Origin: Clostridia bacterium
GTDB lineage: Bacteria; Bacillota; Clostridia; Oscillospirales; Acutalibacteraceae
Direction: 5' to 3'
Length of the DNA: 58,548 nucleotides
NCBI GenBank assembly: GCA_030526115.1
Contig: JAUNDK010000008.1
Span: 1-58,548 of the forward strand
Shown here in pieces: positions 24,946 to 33,500 of this stretch (position 1 is the stretch's first letter; each line of letters starts with the position of its first letter). Under the pieces are notes generated by a model. The model saw only the letters and a program-made list of their open reading frames with translations. It made no database searches and was not told where the DNA came from. Made by a program: the position numbers and the translations under genes.

Positions 24946-27441
24946 TCATTTATCAAGACAAGCATGGAAATCACTTCCGTATTTACTTGATTCAGGTCCC
25001 AGTATAGGGCTGTAATCTGCTGTTGTACGAATAGCACCAGCAATAAGTTTATCCCATGAATTTGCATCTGCACCCATTATACTGTAATAATTAGGCAGAG
25101 ATTTAAGCATTGCGGCATATCCGTTATCCTGTGCAAGGCCCGATGTGCTTACCCAGCTCACCGGAAGAGCGGAAGCATTTCCGTTTCCTGCTGTTGCCAT
25201 AGATAAATCATAAAGGTTCTTGGCACTTAAAGATGTAATAATAAACGGAGTGAGTATCTTTCCTGAGCTTGACAGATAACCCGTATTTATAAGTGTCTCT
25301 TCCAGCTTCTGATACATTTCTTCATCTGAATATGTAGAATTAGACAGAGACTTCAGCTCAATATTTGCAAAAAGATTATATTCCTTACATGCATTGAGAT
25401 ATTCTGTGAGAGTCATTACTCTTGAATCGGGATTTCCTGTACCATTGCTGTTCGTAATAGGAATTCTGCAAAGCTCATCATATGTGATTTTATTAATGTA
25501 TTTATTTGTTACCGAAAGACAGCCTGTTCCTCCATCATGGTAACATACAAGTACACCATCCTGAGTTGCTCTTATATCTGTCTCCATACCGAAAGCACCG
25601 TGATTTGCGGCTTCCTTAAGAGAGGCAAGAGTATTTTCCGGTGCATAACTTGTAGCACCTCGATGAGCTATCCATGCAATATTTTTTATTCTGAAATATA
25701 TTACATAATCTCCGTACTTTACCTTAACGGTATTTACTCCGGTTGAAACATTGCCAACACCGGGAATTTTACCTGTATATACAAGATCATTGACAGTACC
25801 CATGTACGGGTTATTCATCTCTACTGTATAAGCGGTTTCTTTTGCAGGATCAATCAGATTTATGTACGGCTTTAAATCAACCGAATTCATTTTACCGTTT
25901 TTATTGATATGTACGTTAAGATCTACCGCTTCATAATTAGGATATACCTTTACGACACAAGAGAATGTCTTTCCGGTAATCTTTGACTTTGCTGTTATTG
26001 TTACCGTACCTTCCCTGACGCCGACAACTCTTCCGTATTTCGTACTCTTCGGTGTTCCGTCAGCATTGAGTCTTGTATAAACCACCGTGGCAATACTCTC
26101 ATTACTTGATGTCCATGTGATAACATCGTTATCCGAAACATTTTTCATGTTAACAAAAAGGTTTGATTTTCTGTAAACATTTGCGGTTGTTGCGGAAATC
26201 TGCTGAGGATTTACAGTTACGGGAATACTAAGCGTTTTTGTTCCGATTTTTGCCACCGCCTTACAGGAGCCGGCGCCGACAAGAGTCAGATTTCCAAGAG
26301 TATCCACTGTGGCTACGGATGTATCTGTTGTACTCCATTTTACAGTTATGCCACCCGCATTGCTTATATAGAGATAGGTCTTATCTCCGATTGAGCCGAT
26401 GAATTTCTCTTTATTAAAATAAGGGGAAACAACTTTTACCGAAACATAATATGGAGTATTATGAATTCTGACCTGAATTTTTCCTGTTCCGGCCTTCTTT
26501 GCAGTAATTACACCTGTAGAACTTACGGAAAGAATATCAGTAGTCATCGAAGTAAATTTTGGGGTGTAATAACTGGAGTTCTTTATGGAGATTTTCTGAG
26601 TATCTCCTATGTTCATCGCCTTATTTACAATACTGATACTCGGCTTCTCAACGGTTACTGTGCAGGAAACACTGCTTGTGGATGTTTTTGCAATGATTTT
26701 TGCAGTACCCGGCCCCACTGCACTCACTCTTCCCGTGCTGCTTACGGTTGCTACGGCTGTATTTGTAGAACTCCATTTTACTGATGTCTTTGCGCCGGAA
26801 AGGTACATATTAATATTCTCAGCTTTTATAAGATGTACACTGGTTTTTCCCAGCTTAAGATTTTCGATTATGGTAATTTTCTTCTTCGCCGCGGTAATAC
26901 CGTTTATTTTTACAGTAACATATACCGATCCGATATTCTTTGCGTACATCTTTCCGGTAGTATTGTTAATATATAGTTTGTTTGTATCCGAAGAATAAAA
27001 ACGGGGAGTTACACCTGAATTTTTTATTGTTAAGGTCTGACTCTCATTCATCTTCACCGTAGATGAATAAGTGCCAAACTTAGGGGCACTTACTGTAATT
27101 TTACATATTTTTCTTGTTGTTCCGATTTTTGCGGTAATTGTCACCGAGCCGGTCTTCAGCATTTTCACAAGCCCATTGGAATCAACTGTCGCTATGGTTT
27201 TATCAGAAGAACTCCATTTTACTGCAGAACTTGTTCCTGAAATCTTCAGCTGCAGTTTCTGACCGGGAACACATGAGGCTGTACTTTTGTTTATCGTGAT
27301 TAAGGTGGCTGCCGATGGCGCAGTGTTCATCACATTCAAGGCTTTTGCGGATGCGGGTTTAGGAATGCATAAAACCAGCATTACCAGCATAATAAAAAAC
27401 AATGTCTTTTTCATAACTTTATCAATTCTTATCATTATCAT
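24946..27441 (-). CDS. Secreted Ig-like (Big_2) repeat protein with C-terminal GDPD domain
   Basis: An 831-residue protein with an N-terminal signal peptide (basic start, hydrophobic core KTLFFIMLVMLVLCI, then ASAKA). Residues about 35-510 are tandem bacterial Ig-like repeats: the phrase VKWSS...ATV...G.V and its variants recur at least five times. Residues about 590-831 form a glycerophosphodiester phosphodiesterase domain: His593-Arg594 in HRGATSYAPENT, then METDIRATQDGVLVCYHD, and IELKSL. It should act outside the cell, releasing glycerol-3-phosphate from deacylated lipids or teichoic acid, tethered or presented by the repeats. No sortase motif, SLH or choline-binding module is visible. 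It has its own palindromic promoter region. Confidence 0.9.
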   Translation of the reverse strand: MIMIRIDKVMKKTLFFIMLVMLVLCIPKPASAKALNVMNTAPSAATLITINKSTASCVPGQKLQLKISGTSSAVKWSSSDKTIATVDSNGLVKMLKTGSVTITAKIGTTRKICKITVSAPKFGTYSSTVKMNESQTLTIKNSGVTPRFYSSDTNKLYINNTTGKMYAKNIGSVYVTVKINGITAAKKKITIIENLKLGKTSVHLIKAENINMYLSGAKTSVKWSSTNTAVATVSSTGRVSAVGPGTAKIIAKTSTSSVSCTVTVEKPSISIVNKAMNIGDTQKISIKNSSYYTPKFTSMTTDILSVSSTGVITAKKAGTGKIQVRIHNTPYYVSVKVVSPYFNKEKFIGSIGDKTYLYISNAGGITVKWSTTDTSVATVDTLGNLTLVGAGSCKAVAKIGTKTLSIPVTVNPQQISATTANVYRKSNLFVNMKNVSDNDVITWTSSNESIATVVYTRLNADGTPKSTKYGRVVGVREGTVTITAKSKITGKTFSCVVKVYPNYEAVDLNVHINKNGKMNSVDLKPYINLIDPAKETAYTVEMNNPYMGTVNDLVYTGKIPGVGNVSTGVNTVKVKYGDYVIYFRIKNIAWIAHRGATSYAPENTLASLKEAANHGAFGMETDIRATQDGVLVCYHDGGTGCLSVTNKYINKITYDELCRIPITNSNGTGNPDSRVMTLTEYLNACKEYNLFANIELKSLSNSTYSDEEMYQKLEETLINTGYLSSSGKILTPFIITSLSAKNLYDLSMATAGNGNASALPVSWVSTSGLAQDNGYAAMLKSLPNYYSIMGADANSWDKLIAGAIRTTADYSPILGPESSKYGSDFHACLDK

Positions 27442-27454
27442 ACAATCCTATCCT

Positions 27455-27489
27455 TTCAAATATACTGTAATTATTATAGTATATTTGAA
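27455..27489 (-). promoter_or_regulatory. 12-bp inverted repeat flanking the promoter of the Ig-GDPD gene
   Basis: TTCAAATATACT (27455-27466) and AGTATATTTGAA (27478-27489) are perfect inverted repeats 11 bases apart. On the minus strand a TATAAT-like -10 lies in the loop, and the downstream arm ends directly beside the AAAGGATAGG ribosome binding region. It could be a repressor operator or an mRNA hairpin affecting translation. Confidence 0.6.
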
Positions 27490-27569
27490 TTTTTTATTCC
27501 ATTGTAAAATCGTATATACAGCGTTATCTGCTCCCTAACTGAACGCTATCGGCAAGCAGTTCATAAATA

Positions 27570-27596
27570 ACAGCGATTACAACTTAAGATCGCTGT
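27570..27596 (-). terminator. Hairpin at the end of the fucosidase gene
   Basis: ACAGCGAT (27570-27577) pairs with ATCGCTGT (27589-27596), spanning the stop codon; TTATTTAT follows on the minus strand. Probably a weak terminator. Confidence 0.5.
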
Positions 27597-28800
27597 AAAT
27601 CGGTCTTTCTTCAGGGTATTCGAGGCAGACGGCATAATATGCCTTGTCACGAAGTCTCTCGGGAATTTCAATTTCAACGAAATCATGACCTTCACATGTG
27701 TAGCCTACTCTGAAATCAAGCTTCTCACCTGTTTCCACAAGATAGGCATTTGTAAACCTGTTTGCGATATTTAAAAGCTCGAATCTGATTTTCGGCTTGA
27801 AAACATGAACAAAGAGTTTCTGCGGTTTGCATGTGAACTCTGCAAAATCCAGCTCGTAAGGATATATACCTGTATTCTGAGTGCCGTAAATAGCCTCGGC
27901 ATTTGCTGTGACATACTTTCCCACTGTATCGAGAACAGCTATGCTCTCCTCAGGAATGGATCCGTCTCCCATCGGACCTACATTCAGAAGATAGTTTCCG
28001 CCTCTTGCATTTATCTTAACAAGGAGTTTGATTATATCATACGGATCCTTCCAGTTTTTATCGTACCTGTTATATCCCCATGTGTCGTTGATTGTTGCGG
28101 GAACCTCCCAAAGGCCGTCATAAGGAAGTCTTGGAATAAAATTGTCGCCTGTTGTCATGTAGTCGCCGAGACCATTTCCGATTCTGCCGCTGATTACAAC
28201 ATCAGGGTTATATGAACGGACAAGCTGAACCATCTTCTCCGACTGCTCAGGTGTTGTATCCATAGGTGTATCGAACCAGATGAGGTCCGGGTTATACTGC
28301 TCCATAATCTCTCTGAGCTGCGGCATACACTTGCGGTCAAGATAAGCCTGATAATCAATTTTATCTGCAGGGCGGCACTTCATGGCTCCGTCAGGATCAT
28401 GCCAGTCCTGAGCCTGAGAATAATAAAGACCGAACTTTAAACCATAAGCCCTGCATGCCTCTTTGAGCTCGCCTACCAGGTCTCTTCCACAGGCATTTAC
28501 AGAGTTATAAGGGCTGCATGCGGAGTTGAAGTTTGCAAAACCCTCATGGTGCTTTGATGTGAGAACGATATATTTCATGCCCCACTCTGTACATTTTCTC
28601 GCAATCTCCATGGGCAGGAATTTTTCGGGATTGAAGTCTTTCATGAGAACCTCGTATTCCTCAGCCGGAATAGCAAAATTGTTCATAATCCACTCTGCGA
28701 TTCTGTCTGTCTTTCTTCCCTTGTATTCTCCGGCTAACATGGAATATAAACCGAAATGTATAAACAAGCCGTACTTGGCTTCTTCAAACCACTTTGTCAT
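27577..28800 (-). CDS. Alpha-L-fucosidase-like, glycoside hydrolase family 29
   Basis: A 407-residue family 29 enzyme that removes alpha-linked fucose (or a related 6-deoxy sugar). The N-terminal WFEEAKYGLFIHFGLYS is the family signature, followed by TSKHHEGF (residues 82-88), LKFGLYYS and the nucleophile Asp177 in LIWFDTPM; NARGGNYLLNVGPMGDG closes the catalytic domain. There is no signal peptide, so it should act in the cytoplasm. The protein is at the short end for the family, with only a brief C-terminal beta domain. It has no carbohydrate transporter directly attached; it is divergent from the GntP permease gene. Confidence 0.93.
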   Translation of the reverse strand: MTKWFEEAKYGLFIHFGLYSMLAGEYKGRKTDRIAEWIMNNFAIPAEEYEVLMKDFNPEKFLPMEIARKCTEWGMKYIVLTSKHHEGFANFNSACSPYNSVNACGRDLVGELKEACRAYGLKFGLYYSQAQDWHDPDGAMKCRPADKIDYQAYLDRKCMPQLREIMEQYNPDLIWFDTPMDTTPEQSEKMVQLVRSYNPDVVISGRIGNGLGDYMTTGDNFIPRLPYDGLWEVPATINDTWGYNRYDKNWKDPYDIIKLLVKINARGGNYLLNVGPMGDGSIPEESIAVLDTVGKYVTANAEAIYGTQNTGIYPYELDFAEFTCKPQKLFVHVFKPKIRFELLNIANRFTNAYLVETGEKLDFRVGYTCEGHDFVEIEIPERLRDKAYYAVCLEYPEERPIYSDLKL

Positions 28801-28995
28801 ACTGTGACCTCCGAAATTTTAATAGATGAGTAAATTATAATCATTTCAGAGGAATATATCAATGCATCAGGAGGGTTCATAATTATTTCCTATTAATATT
28901 TATTCAACTAACAGATATTGTTTGTATATTTTTTATCAAAAAAACTAAATTATTATATACTTTTAGTGAATAATGTGATATTATATTGTCAATTT

Positions 28996-29016
28996 GGAAC
29001 TATGCGCATAAGTTCC
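28996..29016. promoter_or_regulatory. Near-palindromic operator upstream of gntP-type gene
   Basis: GGAACTATGCGCATAAGTTCC is a 21-base near-perfect palindrome with a perfect ATGCGCAT centre. It sits just downstream of AT-rich -10-like sequence (TATTAT near 28981) and 49 bases before the permease start, a place where a repressor would act. Confidence 0.55.
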
Positions 29017-29064
29017 GAATAAACTATTTTTATATAAGGTGTAAAACACACAGGAGGTAAAATT

Positions 29065-30459
29065 ATGACAGGTATTCCTCTGCTGATCGTTTTCGTTCTT
29101 GCAATTGTTGCAATGATTCTTCTTATCAGCAAACTCAAGGTTCACCCATTCATCGCTATTCTTCTGGTTTCCGTTGTTTTCGGTCTCATCGGCGGTATTC
29201 CGCTCACAGATATCAAGAACGATGACGGTACAACAATCAGCGGTATAGCATCCGTTGTAGGAGCAGGTTTCTCCTCAACATTCTCAAGCATCGGTATCGT
29301 TATTATTTTCGGTGCTCTCATCGGTACACTTCTCGAAGCAACAGGCGCAGCTTTAAAGCTTGCCGACATCGTTGTAAAGATTGTCGGACCTAAGCACCCT
29401 GAACTTGCTATTGAGCTCATGGGCTGGGTTGTTTCCATCCCTGTATTCTGTGATTCCGGTTTCGTTGTTCTCAACCCGATCAGAAAGGCTCTTGTTAAAA
29501 AGACAGGTGTTTCATCCGTTGCAATGACAGTATGCCTCTCCGCAGGTCTCTATGCTTCTCATGTATTTATTCCACCTACACCGGGCCCGATTGCAGCAGC
29601 AAACACCCTTAATGTAGGCGATCATCTCCTTCTCGTTATGGGCCTTGGTGCTCTTGTTTCCATTCCTGCTCTCGCAGGTGCCTATGTTTACGCAAAGTTC
29701 ATCGGCAAGAAGGTTAAGGCTACTGACGAGGCTGTCACAGACGGTGAAATTGTTCAGACATACGAGGAGCTCGTTGCTTCCTACAAGAAGCTTCCAAGCG
29801 GATTTATGTCCCTTGCTCCTATTCTCGTTCCAATCGTTCTCATGGCTCTCTCCAATGTTGCTTCCATTCTCAACTGGACAGGCACAGTAAGAACACTCTG
29901 CACATTCTTCGGAACAGCTATCGTTGCTCTTGCAGTAGGTGTTATTCTTGCTATCATTCAGCTTCTCACATCCGGCATGGGCAAGAAGCTCTATGACCTC
30001 ACTAACGATACCCTCAAGACCGTTGGTCCTATCCTCTTTGTAACAGCTGCCGGTTCCGTTCTCGGCAAGGTTATTTCTTCCACAGACATTGTTCCTTTCA
30101 TCAAGGACAACGCAAGTGCACTTCAGACCATCGGCATCTTCTTCCCATTCCTTCTCGCAGCTATCCTCAAGACAGCTCAGGGTTCCTCCACAGTTGCAAT
30201 CACAACAACAGCAGGTATCCTTGCTCCTCTCATGGAAGTTCTCGGAATGGCTTCCCCTGCAATGGGCGCTCTCTGCGTTATCGCAATCGGCGCAGGTGCC
30301 ATGACAGTTTCCCACGCAAACGACTCCTATTTCTGGGTTGTTACAAACTTCGGTGGCATGACACCTGACCAGGGTTACAAAACTCAGACAGCCGTAACCT
30401 TAGTCGAAGGTATATGCTCCATAGCATTTATTTTCATACTCTCACTCTTTATTCATTAA
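29065..30459 (+). CDS. GntP family permease, probable glycerate importer
   Basis: A 464-residue permease with about twelve to fourteen hydrophobic segments. Family markers are KLKVHPFIAILLVSVVFGL at the N-terminus, the SIPVFCDSGFVVLNPI signature near residue 130, and FIPPTPGPIAAA. GntP proteins import gluconate, glycerate or related sugar acids with protons. The next gene, 12 bases downstream, is a glycerate kinase, which points to glycerate. AGGAGG precedes the ATG, and a near-palindromic operator lies in the leader. Confidence 0.92.
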   Translation: MTGIPLLIVFVLAIVAMILLISKLKVHPFIAILLVSVVFGLIGGIPLTDIKNDDGTTISGIASVVGAGFSSTFSSIGIVIIFGALIGTLLEATGAALKLADIVVKIVGPKHPELAIELMGWVVSIPVFCDSGFVVLNPIRKALVKKTGVSSVAMTVCLSAGLYASHVFIPPTPGPIAAANTLNVGDHLLLVMGLGALVSIPALAGAYVYAKFIGKKVKATDEAVTDGEIVQTYEELVASYKKLPSGFMSLAPILVPIVLMALSNVASILNWTGTVRTLCTFFGTAIVALAVGVILAIIQLLTSGMGKKLYDLTNDTLKTVGPILFVTAAGSVLGKVISSTDIVPFIKDNASALQTIGIFFPFLLAAILKTAQGSSTVAITTTAGILAPLMEVLGMASPAMGALCVIAIGAGAMTVSHANDSYFWVVTNFGGMTPDQGYKTQTAVTLVEGICSIAFIFILSLFIH

Positions 30460-30471
30460 GGTGAAAACTCT

Positions 30472-31704
30472 ATGACATTAAGACAGGACGCTGACAGAAT
30501 TATCAGCGAAGCTATTAAAAAGGTTCTTCCCGACGAGGCCGTTGCGCAGGCCCTGGAGGGCAAGGATTTCGGCGAAGGCAAAATCTATGTTGTTGCTGCC
30601 GGCAAGGCAGCATGGCAGATGGGTAAAGCCGCCGCTGACTGCCTCGGCGACAGAATAGAAGCCGGTGTAGTCGTAACAAAGTATGACCACGTAAAGGGCG
30701 AAATACCGAAAATGACCTGCTTTGAAGCCGGTCATCCCGTACCTGATGAAAACTCTTTCAGGGGTACTCAGGCCGCTCTTGATTTAGTCGCAGATCTTAA
30801 TCCTGAAGATACAGTTCTGTTCCTCCTTTCCGGTGGCGGTTCGGCCCTCTTTGAGAAACCGCTTATTCCTGCAGAGGAGCTTCAGGATCTTACGGGTCAG
30901 CTTCTCGCATGTGGTGCCGAAATTACCGAAATGAACACCATACGCAAGAGAATTTCCGCTGTCAAAGGTGGCAAGTTCGCCATAGCCTGTGCGCCTGCAA
31001 AAGTTTACAGCATAGTCCTCAGCGATATTCTCGGTGATCCACTTGATATGATTGCTTCCGGTCCGGCTTATCCGGATTCCGCAACCGCCGAGGATGCACT
31101 TGCCTATATCAGGAAATACGATCTCAGATTAAGCAATGAGGCTATGGAGCTCATGAAAATTGAAACTCCTAAAGAACTCAGCAATGTTGAGACCATAATT
31201 ACAGGCAGTGTTCGTAACCTCTGCAAAGCTGCCGAGGACGCCGCAAAGGAACTCGGTTACAAAACAGTATTCCTCAGTGATATGCTCAGCTGTGAGGCAA
31301 GAGAGGCCGGTTCATTCATGGCTTCCATCGCAAAGAGCTACCGGAACACCGCGGAAAGCATCGCTTTTGTTGCCGGTGGTGAAACGGTTGTTCACCTCAC
31401 AGGTAAGGGTAAAGGCGGAAGAAATCAGGAGCTGGCTCTTGCAGCCGCCGAAGGTATCGCAGGACTTAAGGATACTGCGGTTTTCAGCGTAGGCAGTGAC
31501 GGAACCGACGGCCCGACAGATGCGGCAGGCGGTTATTGCGACAACAACACAAAGGCTCAGCTCGCCGACAAGGGAATAAGTATTTTTGATGTTCTCAGGA
31601 ACAACGATGCTTACAATGCCCTCAAAGAAACCGACGGACTTATCATTACAGGTGCCACCGGCACAAATGTAAATGATTTCTCCATGGTTTTAATAAAGAG
31701 ATAA
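30472..31704 (+). CDS. Glycerate 2-kinase (DUF4147/MOFRL type)
   Basis: The 410-residue kinase belongs to the MOFRL (GckA-like) type that phosphorylates D-glycerate, usually to 2-phosphoglycerate. The N-terminal DUF4147 domain has VVAAGKAAWQMGKAA, VPDENSFRGTQAAL, FLLSGGGSALFE and SDILGDPLDMIASGPAYPD. The C-terminal MOFRL domain has GKGGRNQELALAAA and GSDGTDGPTDAAGG. It forms a two-gene glycerate uptake and activation operon with the GntP permease and ends at a strong terminator. Confidence 0.93.
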   Translation: MTLRQDADRIISEAIKKVLPDEAVAQALEGKDFGEGKIYVVAAGKAAWQMGKAAADCLGDRIEAGVVVTKYDHVKGEIPKMTCFEAGHPVPDENSFRGTQAALDLVADLNPEDTVLFLLSGGGSALFEKPLIPAEELQDLTGQLLACGAEITEMNTIRKRISAVKGGKFAIACAPAKVYSIVLSDILGDPLDMIASGPAYPDSATAEDALAYIRKYDLRLSNEAMELMKIETPKELSNVETIITGSVRNLCKAAEDAAKELGYKTVFLSDMLSCEAREAGSFMASIAKSYRNTAESIAFVAGGETVVHLTGKGKGGRNQELALAAAEGIAGLKDTAVFSVGSDGTDGPTDAAGGYCDNNTKAQLADKGISIFDVLRNNDAYNALKETDGLIITGATGTNVNDFSMVLIKR

Positions 31705-31711
31705 AAAATTT

Positions 31712-31747
31712 GGAACTGTATGCAGAAATGCACACAGTTCCTTTTTT
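31712..31747 (+). terminator. Rho-independent terminator after glycerate kinase
   Basis: GGAACTGT...TGCA (31712 onward) pairs with TGCA...ACAGTTCC (to 31741), followed by TTTTTT. Confidence 0.85.
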
Positions 31748-31752
31748 CGTGT

Positions 31753-32448
31753 TTATTCCAGACTCCAGCCATTATCGTCATGATAAATCATGAGTTTTGT
31801 CATACCGCCGTCCACAGCAATATTCTCGCCTGTGATGAACCCTGCTTTATCGGAGCAAAGAAACATTATCAGATTTGCAATGTCCTTCGGATTTCCTACT
31901 CTGCCTGCCGGTTGCTGGTAAGCATCGGGTCCGCTGTACTCTGTGTAGTCTGTGTCTATCCAACCGGGAGAAATGGAATTCACTCTGACTTTTGGTCCCA
32001 GGCTCACTGCAAGGGCATGGGTTAGGGCTGAGATTCCTCCCTTCGCCGCTGTGTAACTCTCCGTCCCGGGCTGGCTCATTCTGTCCCTTGAGGAGCTTAT
32101 ATTGATAATCACACCGCCCTCTGCAAAATGCGGTACAAAGAGCTTGCTTAAATAAAACGGAGCTGTAACACCCACACGAAGTGCATACTCGAATTCTTCG
32201 TAAGTGCATTCGTCAACACCCTTCATAATCGGGAGGGCGTTGTTGACAAGGTAATCTATATGCCCTTCTTTTTCAATAACATACGCAGCAAATTTCTCAA
32301 GGGTCATTTTGTCGGAAACATCACCGACATAGTGATTGCCTTCGGCTTTGTCTATAATATAGGTTTTCACACCGAGCTTTTCGAACTCCTCTGCGGTTGC
32401 CTTTCCTATTCCGTGTGCACCGCCTGTAATTACCGCTACTTTGCTCAT
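31753..32448 (-). CDS. Short-chain dehydrogenase/reductase
   Basis: A 231-residue SDR of the classical type. The nucleotide-binding motif TGGAHGIGKA lies near residues 8-17, DYLVNNALP replaces the usual NNAG segment, the catalytic Ser is in INISSSRDR and YTAAK supplies Tyr and Lys. PGWID and the C-terminal GFITGENIAVDGGMT match 3-oxoacyl-ACP reductase-like family members. The substrate is unknown. It follows the metallophosphoesterase gene by four bases and is probably co-transcribed. Confidence 0.9.
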   Translation of the reverse strand: MSKVAVITGGAHGIGKATAEEFEKLGVKTYIIDKAEGNHYVGDVSDKMTLEKFAAYVIEKEGHIDYLVNNALPIMKGVDECTYEEFEYALRVGVTAPFYLSKLFVPHFAEGGVIINISSSRDRMSQPGTESYTAAKGGISALTHALAVSLGPKVRVNSISPGWIDTDYTEYSGPDAYQQPAGRVGNPKDIANLIMFLCSDKAGFITGENIAVDGGMTKLMIYHDDNGWSLE

Positions 32449-32452
32449 AACA

Positions 32453-33055
32453 TTACTCCGTAATATATCTGCAAGTTAATTCTTTGCCTGTTTCAATTAG
32501 CATAAATTCAGGCTTTACTATTCCTGTGGAACTTACTCCCCTGAGTTTACCCGTCTCAAAATCCGTATGAGTATGGCCGACTGCTACCATATCATACTCA
32601 TCAAAATCATGAGATTTAACCGCCTCGGAGAAACACTCCTTTTTCATGTCGGATATATTGAAATACGGATAAGCCGCATTTATATTCCTGATTAAAAAGT
32701 GAGAGAATAAAATTCTGTAACCATCAATGTTTTCCACATGGGTCAGGGGAAGATTGTGGATAAAATTCTTCTGCTCATTACTCAGCTTATTCCACATTGA
32801 TTCATAGTATTCTCTTAAATACTCCACATCGGGATCTATATCCACACCGTGTTCAATATACAGCTCCGCATTGCCTTTTACGGTAATAATGTCCGAGTTC
32901 ATGAGATAATCAAGGCACTCTATTTCCCCATTACCTTTCTGGAATATATCACCGAGGAAAATCACCTTGTCGGGACTTTCCTTTTCTATCATACTCATTA
33001 CTTTTTCAAGGGCATCGAAATTGCCGTGTATATCCGAAAATACCGCTGTTTTCAT
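32453..33055 (-). CDS. Calcineurin-like metallophosphoesterase
   Basis: A 200-residue metal-dependent phosphoesterase. The metal-binding motifs are seen in order: FSDIHGN (residues 6-12), FLGDIFQKG, VKGNAEL (GNxE in place of GNHE/D), LFSHF and VGHTHTDF. It resembles the YfcE/MJ0936 group of small phosphodiesterases. The GN-A-E replacement of the usual GNH/GNCD Asp/His is unusual. The physiological substrate is unknown. It is transcribed with the SDR gene and divergent from the tryptophan operon; AAAGGAGG lies before its ATG. Confidence 0.88.
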   Translation of the reverse strand: MKTAVFSDIHGNFDALEKVMSMIEKESPDKVIFLGDIFQKGNGEIECLDYLMNSDIITVKGNAELYIEHGVDIDPDVEYLREYYESMWNKLSNEQKNFIHNLPLTHVENIDGYRILFSHFLIRNINAAYPYFNISDMKKECFSEAVKSHDFDEYDMVAVGHTHTDFETGKLRGVSSTGIVKPEFMLIETGKELTCRYITE

Positions 33056-33159
33056 GAAAAAACCTCCTTTTCTTTTTATCAGTATAACAGGAAAAAACAG
33101 CCTCGTAAATGAATATATTTATCATAAGTTTTTCTTATGGCTTATTTGTTTTTTTGTAT

Positions 33160-33188
33160 TTTACATTTTGATTTTTCGGAATTATAAT
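33160..33188 (+). promoter_or_regulatory. Promoter of the trp operon T-box transcript
   Basis: TTTACA (33160-33165), a 17-base spacer and TATAAT (33183-33188), the same hexamers and spacing as the cysteine T-box promoter. Confidence 0.8.
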
Positions 33189-33194
33189 AAACTC

Positions 33195-33476
33195 ACTAAC
33201 AAATTCAATATGATAAACCGTTGAAGTGAGAGTAAAAACAGTTATGTACCCACAGAGAGTCCGTGATGCTGAGAATCGGACGGAGAACAGATTGTTAAAT
33301 GGGTCACTGAGGGCGCAGCGAAAGCGAATGCGATTATACTGCGACGTAAGGACACACGTAAGCTGTCGGAAACATGATGGTGTTTCATAAAGTGTGGGAG
33401 ATTATTCCCAAATCAAGGTGGTACCGCGGAATTTATTTCGTCCTTGGCAGAAAATTAACTGCCGGGGACTTTTCTT
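33195..33476 (+). promoter_or_regulatory. T-box riboswitch, probably tRNA-Trp responsive
   Basis: The core AAGGTGGTACCGCGG (33415-33429) is a textbook T-box sequence. The GAGAGTAAA of stem I lies near 33226, and a candidate Trp specifier TGG (33300-33302) follows TTAAA. The terminator GTCCTTGGCAG (33440-33450) pairs with CTGCCGGGGAC (33459-33469), followed by TTTTCTTTTT. Uncharged tRNA-Trp should switch on the trp genes that follow. Outer limits are approximate. Confidence 0.9.
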
Positions 33477-33500
33477 TTTCCCCGCAGAAAGGTGGATATT

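Noticed and set aside
29512..30315. Long antisense frame of 267 codons over the GntP gene
   Set aside because: It is a shadow of a strongly codon-biased gene: its product is Cys/Asn/Ser-rich with no domain, and it has no ribosome binding site.
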